Source of the DNA: RGIG6353 sp045535585
GTDB lineage: Bacteria; Bacillota; Clostridia; Oscillospirales; SIG627
Assembly (NCBI GenBank): GCA_045535585.1
Contig: JAZSLY010000129.1
Coordinates: 1-12,609, forward strand
Length of the DNA: 12,609 nucleotides
Reading direction: 5' to 3'
Part shown: positions 1 through 6,040 of the stretch, one piece after another
How positions within the stretch are numbered: the stretch's first letter is position 1
Layout: every line of letters begins with the position of its first letter
The notes under the pieces: model-generated
What the model was told of the DNA's origin: nothing
Database searches by the model: none
What the model saw: the letters and a program-made list of their open reading frames with translations, nothing else
Program-made: the position numbers and the translations under genes

Positions 1-476
1 CCGAACATACCCTCAACGCCGAAGGTAGGTGCAACAGACGGACGGGCGTTAGTTCCCGTCATACCGATACAGCCCTCACGGCACGCCATACTGGGATAGT
101 AGCCTGCAATTCCGTAGTGGCAGGAGTTGCGCACTACCACCATACCCATACCGTATTCCTTCGCCTTGGCAATCGCCATTTTCATCGCCTTATAGCCAAT
201 GACCTGACCCATACCGTCGTGACCGTCAACCACAGCCGTGGTGGGTGTTTCCTTGATTATTTCAAAATTTGTAACGGGATTCTGTATTCCGTCTCTTATT
301 CTGTCAAGATAAACGGGCTTGAAGCGGTTTACACCGTGAGACTCAATGCCTCTTTTGTCCGACTCCAAAAGAACGTCGGCGCATATTTCGGCGTCCTCTC
401 TGGGAATTCCGTAGCCCACGAAGGCGTCCACGACGAAGTCGGTTATGGTTTTCCAATCTACGATATTAGTTTTCAT
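1..476 (-). CDS. Ldh2-family NAD(P)-dependent dehydrogenase (malate/L-lactate/ureidoglycolate type), 3' end missing
   Basis: Only the first 158 codons are in the window; the gene continues off the left edge. The translation begins MKTNIVDWKTITDFVVDAFV. It carries marks of the malate/L-lactate dehydrogenase-like (Ldh2) fold: ESHGVNR at about residues 45-51, NSCHYG at 117-122 (conserved His), and NARPSVAPTFG at about 143-153. The family includes ureidoglycolate, sulfolactate and 2,3-diketo-L-gulonate dehydrogenases, which reduce or oxidise 2-keto/2-hydroxy acids with NAD(P). The start at 476 is preceded by an unusual GGGGGG Shine-Dalgarno tract. The neighbouring isomerase and Gfo/Idh genes suggest a sugar-acid or keto-acid substrate, by analogy with yiaK/dlgD clusters; the exact substrate is unknown. 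The gene has its own promoter and a terminator-like hairpin in its leader. Confidence 0.88.
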   Translation of the reverse strand, partial: MKTNIVDWKTITDFVVDAFVGYGIPREDAEICADVLLESDKRGIESHGVNRFKPVYLDRIRDGIQNPVTNFEIIKETPTTAVVDGHDGMGQVIGYKAMKMAIAKAKEYGMGMVVVRNSCHYGIAGYYPSMACREGCIGMTGTNARPSVAPTFGVEGMF

Positions 477-517
477 ATTTACCCCCCAAAAATTCGTTTA
501 CAATTTATTTACAAAGT

Positions 518-560
518 TAAAAAACGCGCCAAAATAAACTCCGAGTTTATTTTGACGCGT
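518..560 (-). terminator. Intrinsic terminator / candidate attenuator in the Ldh2 leader
   Basis: An inverted repeat spans 524-560: ACGCG-C-CAAAATAAACT pairs with AGTTTATTTTG-A-CGCGT with one internal C.A mismatch and a CCG centre. On the minus strand it is followed at once by TTTTTT, a classic rho-independent terminator. It lies downstream of the promoter at 584-612 and upstream of the Ldh2 start. It can therefore stop readthrough from the isomerase operon and also attenuate the gene's own transcript. Confidence 0.82.
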
Positions 561-576
561 CTCCAATTCTCTGCAT
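547..576 (-). CDS. Possible 9-codon leader peptide (MQRIGDASK)
   Basis: The ATG at 574-576 begins one base after the predicted +1 (577) of the Ldh2 promoter. It opens a 9-codon frame ending in TAA at 547-549, inside the ascending arm of the terminator hairpin. A ribosome on this frame would cover that arm and could prevent termination. There is no Shine-Dalgarno sequence, so translation would have to be leaderless. An ORF this short can arise by chance, so this is a hypothesis based on position only. Confidence 0.2.
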   Translation of the reverse strand: MQRIGDASK

Positions 577-583
577 CGGTAAC

Positions 584-612
584 ATTCTATCACGGTTTTT
601 CATTCTTGTCAA
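584..612 (-). promoter_or_regulatory. Sigma-A-type promoter for the Ldh2 gene
   Basis: On the minus strand there is TTGACA (607-612), a 17-bp spacer and TAGAAT (584-589), preceded directly by TGA (extended -10). Predicted +1 is about 577, giving a leader of roughly 100 nt before the Ldh2 start. It lies just after the stop codon of the isomerase gene, so the Ldh2 gene can be transcribed independently of the upstream three-gene operon. Confidence 0.8.
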
Positions 613-652
613 CCGAAATATTAATATTTTTAATAAAATACCTGTTTTTTTA

Positions 653-1495
653 TTACATCAGCTTTTCTATGAATTTCTGTGCAAGAGTTATATCTTCGAT
701 ATAATTTCCGCCCGTCTCTCTTTCTATGGTGAGAAAGCCCTCGTAACCTATCTCCCTCAAGGCACCTATATATCTTTCAAAATCAACGTCGCCCTGACCG
801 AGAGGGGTTTCGATAAAATAGTCCGCCACGTTAAGCGCCTCTATTCCGCCCTCGGCAAAATGGTCGTAGATTATTTTTGGCGAGGTGGGCTTTAGCCTGC
901 GCCCGTCCTTTACGTGAGTGTGCACGATATAGTCACGAAGAAGATAGACCGCTTCCACGGGGTCCTGACCCGTAACCATAACGAAGTTTGCAGGGTCAAG
1001 GTTTACCCCCACTCCCCCGTCGGTCTGCCGAAGGAATTCGTATAAAGTCACCGCCGTTTCAGGCCCCGTCTCGATAGCCAGAGTAACCCCCTGACTCTTC
1101 GCGTATCTTCCGCATTCGGTAAGAGCCGACAGCATCACGCCGTACTCCGCGTCCCTCTTGTCCTCTGGAATAACGCCGATATGAGTGGTTACCACTTTTG
1201 CACCGAATTCCCGTGTCAAATCTATTACACGCTTCATATTTTCTATGCGCGCGTGAGACTCCTCTGCCCTTTCAAAGCCGTGGCCTCCCATATCTCCGCA
1301 AAGGGCGCTGACCTTCAGGTTATTCTCGGCGAGAAGCCTTTTAAAATATTCCTTCCTCTCGCTGTCAAGAGTCTTTACGGAGAATTCTTCCCCCGTAGCA
1401 TATATCTGCACGCCGTCAAAGCCCATTTTACCTGCGAGAGCGATGCTCTCGTGAAGAGGTAATTTAAAGCAATTTATAATTACTCCTAATTCCAT
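653..1495 (-). CDS. Sugar phosphate isomerase/epimerase (xylose isomerase-like TIM barrel)
   Basis: This 280-aa protein fits a full-length AP-endonuclease-2/xylose-isomerase-like TIM barrel. Visible features are the opening strand LGVIINCF, MGFDGVQIYA at 24-33, VVTTHIGVIP at 101-110, and the likely divalent-metal ligands Glu142 (AIETGPE), Asp167 (NLDPAN), His194 (HTHVKDG) and Glu258 (LTIERE). Such enzymes isomerise or epimerise ketoses, keto-sugars or sugar phosphates in the cytoplasm. The start at 1495 follows an AGAGAGAAG purine stretch and lies 13 nt after the stop of the upstream Gfo/Idh-like gene, so the two are probably cotranscribed. Relatives with this build occur in inositol, ulosonate and L-xylulose pathways; the substrate here cannot be assigned. 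No terminator is evident directly after it; the hairpin at 524-560 is the first one. Confidence 0.88.
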   Translation of the reverse strand: MELGVIINCFKLPLHESIALAGKMGFDGVQIYATGEEFSVKTLDSERKEYFKRLLAENNLKVSALCGDMGGHGFERAEESHARIENMKRVIDLTREFGAKVVTTHIGVIPEDKRDAEYGVMLSALTECGRYAKSQGVTLAIETGPETAVTLYEFLRQTDGGVGVNLDPANFVMVTGQDPVEAVYLLRDYIVHTHVKDGRRLKPTSPKIIYDHFAEGGIEALNVADYFIETPLGQGDVDFERYIGALREIGYEGFLTIERETGGNYIEDITLAQKFIEKLM

Positions 1496-1508
1496 ATTTC
1501 TTCTCTCT

Positions 1509-2369
1509 TTATCTCTTTAAATCTGAGAGCAAAACGCTCTCTCCGCCACGGGCCTTAGATATGATAGCTCCCTCTCTTATTCCTGCAGCGGCAAGGGTCT
1601 CCTCGGGGTCGAAGCTCATCCTTCCGCTCTCAAAAAAGCGAAGCATATCCTCCATAAGCTTTTTGAAAAAGTCCGTGTCAATAGGCAAAGCCGTACGCTC
1701 TTCGCCGTAGCAAAGCACAGCGGAAAAATTAAGTCCGCGCTTATAGGTCATCTCCGCCCCTCTGCCGTCGCCGAAAAGGACCTTTACCCGACAGCCCTCG
1801 TCGTCCATCTCTTCGGTGGAAACCGATACCGCGTCACAGCCCATTACCTTTACCACCATTTCAATCTGGTGGATTATATATTCCTCAAAGTTTCCGCCTC
1901 CGCTTTCGGTTACAATGCCGTCGCACTCCACGGCTCTGCCCTCCTCAAAGGCATAGCGTAAAGCCGAGGTGGAGAAGAATTCTATATCGTATTCCTCTGC
2001 CAAACGGAAAATTTCAAGGGCAGTTTTAAGGTCGGGGGCAAAGGTTTTATCGATGTAAATCCTTTTCCCACGGGCGTAGGGGAAGGTCCGCTTCACAAGG
2101 TCAAGGTGCTCCTCGGGATTGGAGGGCGCAAGAATGACGATACAGTCGCTGTTTTCGCAAAGCTCCTTCACGCTTGCCGAGTGAATTGCCGAGAATTTTT
2201 CGCACCACTCGTCAGTAGTCAAAACGCCACGAGGCTCGTCCTTTTTTGCCCAGGCAAACGAGAGCTTGTAATCTATCCCCAGCTTTGCCGACGCCTCCTC
2301 TATCCAAGCGGGATAGTTGTTCGCGTGCCACTCGTCGATATAATAATCCACAAATCCTATTTTTTTCAT
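1509..2369 (-). CDS. Gfo/Idh/MocA-like protein with degenerate nucleotide-binding motif
   Basis: A 286-aa protein beginning MKKIGFVDYYIDEWHANNYP. Its overall plan resembles the Gfo/Idh/MocA family: a first beta strand, a VKELCENSDCIVILAPSNPE segment where the Rossmann fold ends, and IDKTFAPD at about 108-115, which sits where EKP is found in true members. However, the first loop reads GFVDYYIDEW and lacks the GxGxxG/A dinucleotide-binding motif, so NAD(P)-dependent activity is doubtful. It may be a divergent oxidoreductase, a partner subunit of the upstream dehydrogenase, or a binding protein with another role. Its ATG overlaps the upstream gene's TGA (ATGA, 2366-2369), which indicates translational coupling. 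An AAAGAGA stretch serves as the ribosome binding site. The family call is moderate; the function is unknown. Confidence 0.7.
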   Translation of the reverse strand: MKKIGFVDYYIDEWHANNYPAWIEEASAKLGIDYKLSFAWAKKDEPRGVLTTDEWCEKFSAIHSASVKELCENSDCIVILAPSNPEEHLDLVKRTFPYARGKRIYIDKTFAPDLKTALEIFRLAEEYDIEFFSTSALRYAFEEGRAVECDGIVTESGGGNFEEYIIHQIEMVVKVMGCDAVSVSTEEMDDEGCRVKVLFGDGRGAEMTYKRGLNFSAVLCYGEERTALPIDTDFFKKLMEDMLRFFESGRMSFDPEETLAAAGIREGAIISKARGGESVLLSDLKR

Positions 2370-3421
2370 AATACTATCTCTTTCTTCTTATCGGCAGATT
2401 TATACAAATTATCAAGAAGCTTTGCGGTCTCAAGAACGTTGTCGATATTGGATCTGTTCTTCACGCCCGTATCTATTGATTCAAAGAAAGCACAGCTTTC
2501 CCTCTTATACATATTGGGAATATCGTATTCGGGAGTAATGGTTTCAAGGGTTGTGCCGTCGTATATCTCGAATTTGCCTCCGTAGGTGAGTCTTGCGCCC
2601 GCTTTGTCACCAAGGAAATCCACAAACATTTCACGCTGATTTATATTCTGTGCCCAAGCGCCGTTAAAGGAAATGCTTGCTTTGTCGGTGCGCACGTAGC
2701 CCGTTACGAAATCGTCTACGTCGTTCGTTCCGTTCTCCACGTCGGCAGTCTCCTCCGCCCACATTGAAATATACTTGTATTCCTTCATATTTTTCGCCAT
2801 TTCACAATATGTGTCGCAGGTAACGTTCACAAGCTTCGCACCGCCGAGAACGTAGAGAATAAGGTCAAGAAAATGCACACCCCAATCAATAAGAACGCCT
2901 CCGCCCGACTCCTTTTTAGTGGTGAAGGATGCTCCCAGCCCGGGAATTGACCTATGTGAACGGAAGGAGCAATAAACGTGATAAATATTGCCGAATCTTC
3001 CCTCTCTAACGTACTCCTCAAGAAGCTCTATTGATTTATTATATCTGTTGCAGACGCCTATCTGCAGGATTTTACCCTGACGGTCGGCTTCTTTTTTCAT
3101 CTCCAGGGAGAGCGGATAATTTATTGTTATAGGCTTTTCGCAGAAAACGTGCTTGCCTGCCTTCAGGGCGTCCATTGTAATGCTGTAATGGGAATAGTTT
3201 GGGGTCAGCACGTACACGGCTTCAACCTCGGGGTCGGCGAGGGCAATCCTGTAATCGTCAATCACCTTTTCAATTTTCGGAAATTGTGCCTGCTCCTTTT
3301 CTGCCTTGTCGATAATAATATCTACGGCATACTTGATTCTTACGTCCTCCATTTCGGAGAGAGACGGGAAATGTGCGTTGTGTGCGATTCTTCCGCAACC
3401 GATAACGGCAATAGTTTTCAT
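2366..3421 (-). CDS. Gfo/Idh/MocA family NAD(P)-dependent oxidoreductase
   Basis: A full-length 351-aa member of the family. The N-terminal Rossmann domain has IAVIGCGRIA (residues 4-13, GxGxxA type), VYVLTPNYSHY at 69-79 and the family signature CEKPI at 94-98. The C-terminal alpha/beta domain has IGVCNRYNKS at 121-130 and DWGVHFLDL at 179-187, the His/Asp region that acts in catalysis in this family. These enzymes oxidise or reduce hydroxyls of sugars, inositols or sugar acids with NAD(P). It is the first gene of the minus-strand operon, with a GGAGG ribosome binding site at 3429-3433, and diverges from the AraC-type regulator gene. The substrate cannot be read from the sequence. Confidence 0.93.
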   Translation of the reverse strand: MKTIAVIGCGRIAHNAHFPSLSEMEDVRIKYAVDIIIDKAEKEQAQFPKIEKVIDDYRIALADPEVEAVYVLTPNYSHYSITMDALKAGKHVFCEKPITINYPLSLEMKKEADRQGKILQIGVCNRYNKSIELLEEYVREGRFGNIYHVYCSFRSHRSIPGLGASFTTKKESGGGVLIDWGVHFLDLILYVLGGAKLVNVTCDTYCEMAKNMKEYKYISMWAEETADVENGTNDVDDFVTGYVRTDKASISFNGAWAQNINQREMFVDFLGDKAGARLTYGGKFEIYDGTTLETITPEYDIPNMYKRESCAFFESIDTGVKNRSNIDNVLETAKLLDNLYKSADKKKEIVL

Positions 3422-3452
3422 AATTAAACCTCCAATGCTTTATTCCAATACC

Positions 3453-3458
3453 ATTATA
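3453..3458 (-). promoter_or_regulatory. Extended -10 promoter of the Gfo/Idh operon
   Basis: The minus strand has TGA-TATAAT (hexamer at 3453-3458), with predicted +1 near 3446 and a leader of about 25 nt containing GGAGG. No good -35 hexamer lies 17 bp upstream (ATTCCA-like sequence instead). A perfect -10 with a poor -35 is typical of activator-dependent promoters and fits control by the divergent AraC-type protein. Confidence 0.6.
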
Positions 3459-3463
3459 TCATC

Positions 3464-3480
3464 TTCCACCCCGAATGGAA
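3464..3480. promoter_or_regulatory. Inverted repeat at the -35 position of the Gfo/Idh promoter
   Basis: TTCCA (3464-3468) and TGGAA (3476-3480) form a 5-bp inverted repeat with a 7-bp centre, covering the spacer and the expected -35 region of the operon promoter. It is short and may be chance, but its position is right for a regulator site. Confidence 0.35.
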
Positions 3481-3501
3481 TATCTCCGTTACGGCAAAAA
3501 C

Positions 3502-3563
3502 ATATCTTTTTTTACGATTTGCAATATGTTTTTCAAGTTATAAAAGGCATATTATATCTTTTT
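3502..3563. promoter_or_regulatory. Three direct repeats ATAT(C/G)TTTTT, candidate AraC-family binding sites
   Basis: ATATCTTTTT starts at 3502, ATATGTTTTT at 3524 and ATATCTTTTT at 3554, all in the same orientation. The spacings are 22 and 30 bp, close to two and three helical turns, so the sites would lie roughly on one face. They are between the divergent araC-like and Gfo/Idh promoters. AraC-family activators commonly bind direct repeats of this sort. The region is AT-rich, which lowers certainty. Confidence 0.4.
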
Positions 3564-3564
3564 G

Positions 3565-3593
3565 TTGACTTAATGCGAATTGTGATATATAAT
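3565..3593 (+). promoter_or_regulatory. Promoter of the AraC-type regulator, start codon at +1
   Basis: TTGACT (3565-3570), a 17-bp spacer and TATAAT (3588-3593). If the last T is -7, +1 falls on position 3600, the A of the regulator's ATG. An overlapping alternative -10 (TATATA after TGA, 3586-3591) would move +1 by only two bases. In both cases there is no room for a 5' untranslated leader. Confidence 0.72.
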
Positions 3594-3599
3594 GTTAAT

Positions 3600-4469
3600 A
3601 TGAACAACAACTATCTTATATCGTATAACTATCCAAGGGAAAACGCCCTTGAGTTGAAGGACTTTCACGTTTACCAGATAGGCAGAATAATCTGCAACAA
3701 AAACACCTTTTACGACAACCATTGCCACGGCAAATTCTACGAGCTGACCATAGTCACGGACGGAGAAGGGCTGGTTTATACCAACAATAAGCCCGTAAAG
3801 GTAAAGAAAGGAGACATTTATCTGTCCTGCCCCTACGACGTACACGCCGTAAAGTCCGATGACAAAAATCCGCTGAAATACGATTTCTGCGCCTTTTATC
3901 CTAAGGATGAGGAGCTTGAAGGAGACCTCTCGGAGCTTTCCAAAAAGCTTATCACGGAAGCTGGCAGGTGCTTTCACTCCAACCGAATTTCCTCACTCCT
4001 CCCACTTGCCATAGCCGAGATGGACAATCTTAACAAAAAATATTCCACCTATATTTTTAACAATATACTTTGTCAGATATCGGTGTATATAATCAGAATT
4101 CTCAACAAGGCAAGCGAGGGTGCAGACATAAGCGCAAGTAACAAGAAGGTGCTTTGCTATCAGATAATGGACTATATCAGCACCAATATATCAACCCTGC
4201 ATCACCTGACCGAGCTCTCGGAAACATTCAACTTTTCCTATAACTATCTGTCGGAGGTATTCAAGGAGGTCACCTCTATGAAGGTCGTTGATTTTTACAA
4301 CCTGCAAAGGCTGACTCTTGCGCAAACGCTTCTGTCGTCGGGAAATATGACTCTGGAGGAGATTGCCGAAAAAACAAACTACTCCACCCCCTTTGCCCTC
4401 AGCAAAGCCTTCAAGAGACAGTTTGGTGTGTCTCCCGCAACCTATAAAAAAGTCGCCTTCGGCAACTGA
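3600..4469 (+). CDS. AraC/XylS family transcriptional regulator
   Basis: A 289-aa regulator. Residues about 22-110 form a cupin-like sensor domain: DNHCHGKFYELTIVTDGEG at 39-57, then KPVKVKKGDIYLSCPYDVHAV. The last 100 residues are the double helix-turn-helix of the family: HHLTELSETFNFSYNYLSEVFKE for the first, and MTLEEIAEKTNYSTPFALSKAFKRQFGVSPATYKK for the second with the family signature. It probably binds a sugar or related ligand and activates the divergent Gfo/Idh operon. I chose the ATG at 3600 because the promoter lies just before it. An in-frame ATG at 3573 falls between the -35 and -10 and would not be in the transcript, and longer versions run into the divergent gene. No Shine-Dalgarno sequence precedes either ATG, so initiation is probably leaderless. 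Confidence 0.9.
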   Translation: MNNNYLISYNYPRENALELKDFHVYQIGRIICNKNTFYDNHCHGKFYELTIVTDGEGLVYTNNKPVKVKKGDIYLSCPYDVHAVKSDDKNPLKYDFCAFYPKDEELEGDLSELSKKLITEAGRCFHSNRISSLLPLAIAEMDNLNKKYSTYIFNNILCQISVYIIRILNKASEGADISASNKKVLCYQIMDYISTNISTLHHLTELSETFNFSYNYLSEVFKEVTSMKVVDFYNLQRLTLAQTLLSSGNMTLEEIAEKTNYSTPFALSKAFKRQFGVSPATYKKVAFGN

Positions 4470-4514
4470 TTATATAGTTCGCTGACGCTCACAATTTTTA
4501 TAGGTAGACTTTAT

Positions 4515-4554
4515 TTGTTACATGCAATTGCGATGCAATTTCCTATGTAATAAA
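4515..4554. repeat. Imperfect palindrome with a repeat shared with 11918-11934
   Basis: TTACAT (4519-4524) pairs with ATGTAA (4545-4550), enclosing an inner hairpin AATTGC-GAT-GCAATT (4526-4540). ATGCAATTTCCTATGTAA (4533-4550) recurs as ATGCAATTTCCTA-GTAA at 11918-11934. Both copies lie between convergent genes beside a large terminator palindrome. The 108-bp gap between the regulator and the PAP2 gene (4470-4577) otherwise holds only that palindrome. Confidence 0.5.
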
Positions 4555-4557
4555 CAA

Positions 4558-4595
4558 AAAAACAAAGGTACGTAAATTTACGTACCTTTGTTTTT
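4558..4595. terminator. Bidirectional terminator, perfect 38-bp palindrome
   Basis: Both 19-nt arms match perfectly (AAAAACAAAGGTACGTAAA and its complement) around a centre between 4576 and 4577. The A/T ends give a U-tract in either direction, so it can terminate both the AraC-type gene (plus) and the PAP2 gene (minus). The PAP2 stop codon and its last codons lie inside the palindrome. Confidence 0.88.
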
Positions 4596-5249
4596 CAGTT
4601 TAGGCATAACAAACACTATAAATTCCGCCACGATACAGACGGGAATTGCCGCATATATATCCACCACCGAGTGTTGCTTGACGAACGCCACCGACATACA
4701 CACCAGCGCCACGAAGATGCACACGGCGGTTTTTGTGACCCATGATGCCGACCTCTCTCTGAGCCAAGTAGATGCGATGCCGAGTGAGTATGCCACGTGC
4801 AAAGAGGGACAGACACCCGTGTTGGTATCGGCTGAATATATCACGCCCATCAGGTCGGTCAGGATATTGTCCCTCGGGAAAACGTCGGGGCGCAGGTCCT
4901 GACGGGTGGGAAACAGAATATACGCCGTCATTGCGATAATCTGGGTTATGATAATATATTTTTGAAGATTTTTGAAATTGTCTATATTATAAAGTGCGAA
5001 ATACAAAAGGGATACTACGATAAGCAGATACCAGCCAACGTATGGAATGGCAAACCACTCACAAAATGGAATTATATCGTCAAGAGGGCTGTGGACGGGA
5101 TAGCAATTTTCAGCAGGTATGAGGTTTTCCGTCAAAACGAACAGTATAAAATATCCTACCCACCCAAGCAACAAAAGGAGATGCTTGTATTCGGGGGAGG
5201 TTATATTTGACGGGCGAAGCTTTCTGTAATCTACGATAGGTTTTCTCAT
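4578..5249 (-). CDS. PAP2 / AUR1-like membrane phosphatase
   Basis: A 223-aa integral membrane protein with about five or six hydrophobic segments (roughly 24-41, 70-88, 97-113, 172-190 and 197-215). It has a recognisable PAP2 active site: LRPD at 119-122 (motif 1 Arg-Pro), CPSLH at 147-151 (the PSxH motif 2, His151), and H193-x3-D197 in KQHSVVDIY (motif 3). The PSLH form and topology are closest to the AUR1/inositolphosphotransferase-like branch (PAP2_3). Family members remove phosphate from phosphatidate, isoprenyl pyrophosphate or related lipids, or transfer a phospho-head group. It starts 9 nt after the stop of the PlsC-like acyltransferase, so the two form a lipid operon. The last codons are built into the terminator palindrome. 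Confidence 0.87.
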   Translation of the reverse strand: MRKPIVDYRKLRPSNITSPEYKHLLLLLGWVGYFILFVLTENLIPAENCYPVHSPLDDIIPFCEWFAIPYVGWYLLIVVSLLYFALYNIDNFKNLQKYIIITQIIAMTAYILFPTRQDLRPDVFPRDNILTDLMGVIYSADTNTGVCPSLHVAYSLGIASTWLRERSASWVTKTAVCIFVALVCMSVAFVKQHSVVDIYAAIPVCIVAEFIVFVMPKLKNKGT

Positions 5250-5258
5250 TTGGTTTCC

Positions 5259-6008
5259 TTACTTGTTAAGCGTATACTCTTTTCTCGATATATTTTCATA
5301 GGGAACGACGGTATGTACGGGGAGAGCGCGGGCTATTGCCGTTATCTCCTCCATAAGATATTTGCATATTCTTTCCCTCTCCTCGTCCAAGGGTGCGTTG
5401 CTGTCAAACGCCACGGGCTTTCCGAAAAAAACCTTCTTCAGCCTCGGCGCAACGTATAAGGGAGTAAAGGTAAGCTCCTTCCCCGTAGACCTGTGGTAAA
5501 ACCTTGCGATATCGATAAAATGACTTTGAAATTCACAGACGATATCGTTATACTTTATTGCGTGCTCGGGGAAAATCACCACGCTTTTACCGTCCTTCAG
5601 GGCGGTCACCGTCTTTCTGAAGGTGGTGATTATCCTTGCGTCGTGATAGACGCCGATGGTGCTTGCGTTATTGAATATAATAACCGAAAGTGGCGCTATA
5701 AGGTAGGATAAAAGCTTATAGAAAAAGCGGGTGGCACGGGGCTTGTTGCACCAGAAATCACGGTAGGCGTAGGAGGGCACCTTCTTCAAGTGCATCATCT
5801 CCCCCGCACACCAGGTAACGCTCTTGCACGGCATATACAATTCTGCGCAAAGAGGTCCGTTCATCTGTGCGTGATTGCCAACTATCACCGTGGGCTCGTC
5901 GGTGAGATTTTCCTCACCCTCCACGGTAATTCTTATATAAAAAAATTTAACAAGAGGTCTTACTATCCTGAAAAGCGGATAGGTCCAATGCCTTTTGTTT
6001 TTCTTCAT
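5259..6008 (-). CDS. PlsC-like lysophospholipid/glycerol-phosphate acyltransferase, variant active site
   Basis: A 249-aa protein with the layout of the 1-acyl-glycerol-3-phosphate acyltransferase fold: an N-terminal hydrophobic stretch (11-28), VIVGNHAQMNGP at 41-52, IFNNASTIGVYHD at 111-123, VVIFPEHA at 143-150 and FTPLYVAPRLKKVFFGKPV at 181-199. Members move an acyl chain from acyl-ACP or acyl-CoA to a lysophospholipid at the inner membrane face. The catalytic HX4D motif is altered: His46 is present but position 51 is Gly instead of Asp, and FPEG reads FPEH. It therefore belongs to a divergent branch, or the acidic partner comes from elsewhere. The start at 6008 is supported by GGAAGGTG six bases upstream and a promoter at 6041-6069. 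It is the first gene of an operon with the PAP2 gene. Confidence 0.83.
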   Translation of the reverse strand: MKKNKRHWTYPLFRIVRPLVKFFYIRITVEGEENLTDEPTVIVGNHAQMNGPLCAELYMPCKSVTWCAGEMMHLKKVPSYAYRDFWCNKPRATRFFYKLLSYLIAPLSVIIFNNASTIGVYHDARIITTFRKTVTALKDGKSVVIFPEHAIKYNDIVCEFQSHFIDIARFYHRSTGKELTFTPLYVAPRLKKVFFGKPVAFDSNAPLDEERERICKYLMEEITAIARALPVHTVVPYENISRKEYTLNK

Positions 6009-6040
6009 TTAAACACCTTCCGTTCTGCCGTCTATTGAAT

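Noticed and set aside
477..576. T-box or known riboswitch in the Ldh2 leader
   Set aside because: There is no AGGGTGGNACCGCG-type T-box sequence or other conserved riboswitch core, and the leader is short (about 100 nt). Only a terminator and a mini-ORF can be supported.
117..704. 195-codon plus-strand open frame at the left end
   Set aside because: It is antisense to the Ldh2 gene and crosses its promoter and terminator; the translation has no recognisable domain.
3306..3599. Longer N-terminus for the AraC-type regulator
   Set aside because: It would overlap the divergent Gfo/Idh gene and read through the control region, and the promoter lies inside it. The domain begins properly at 3600.
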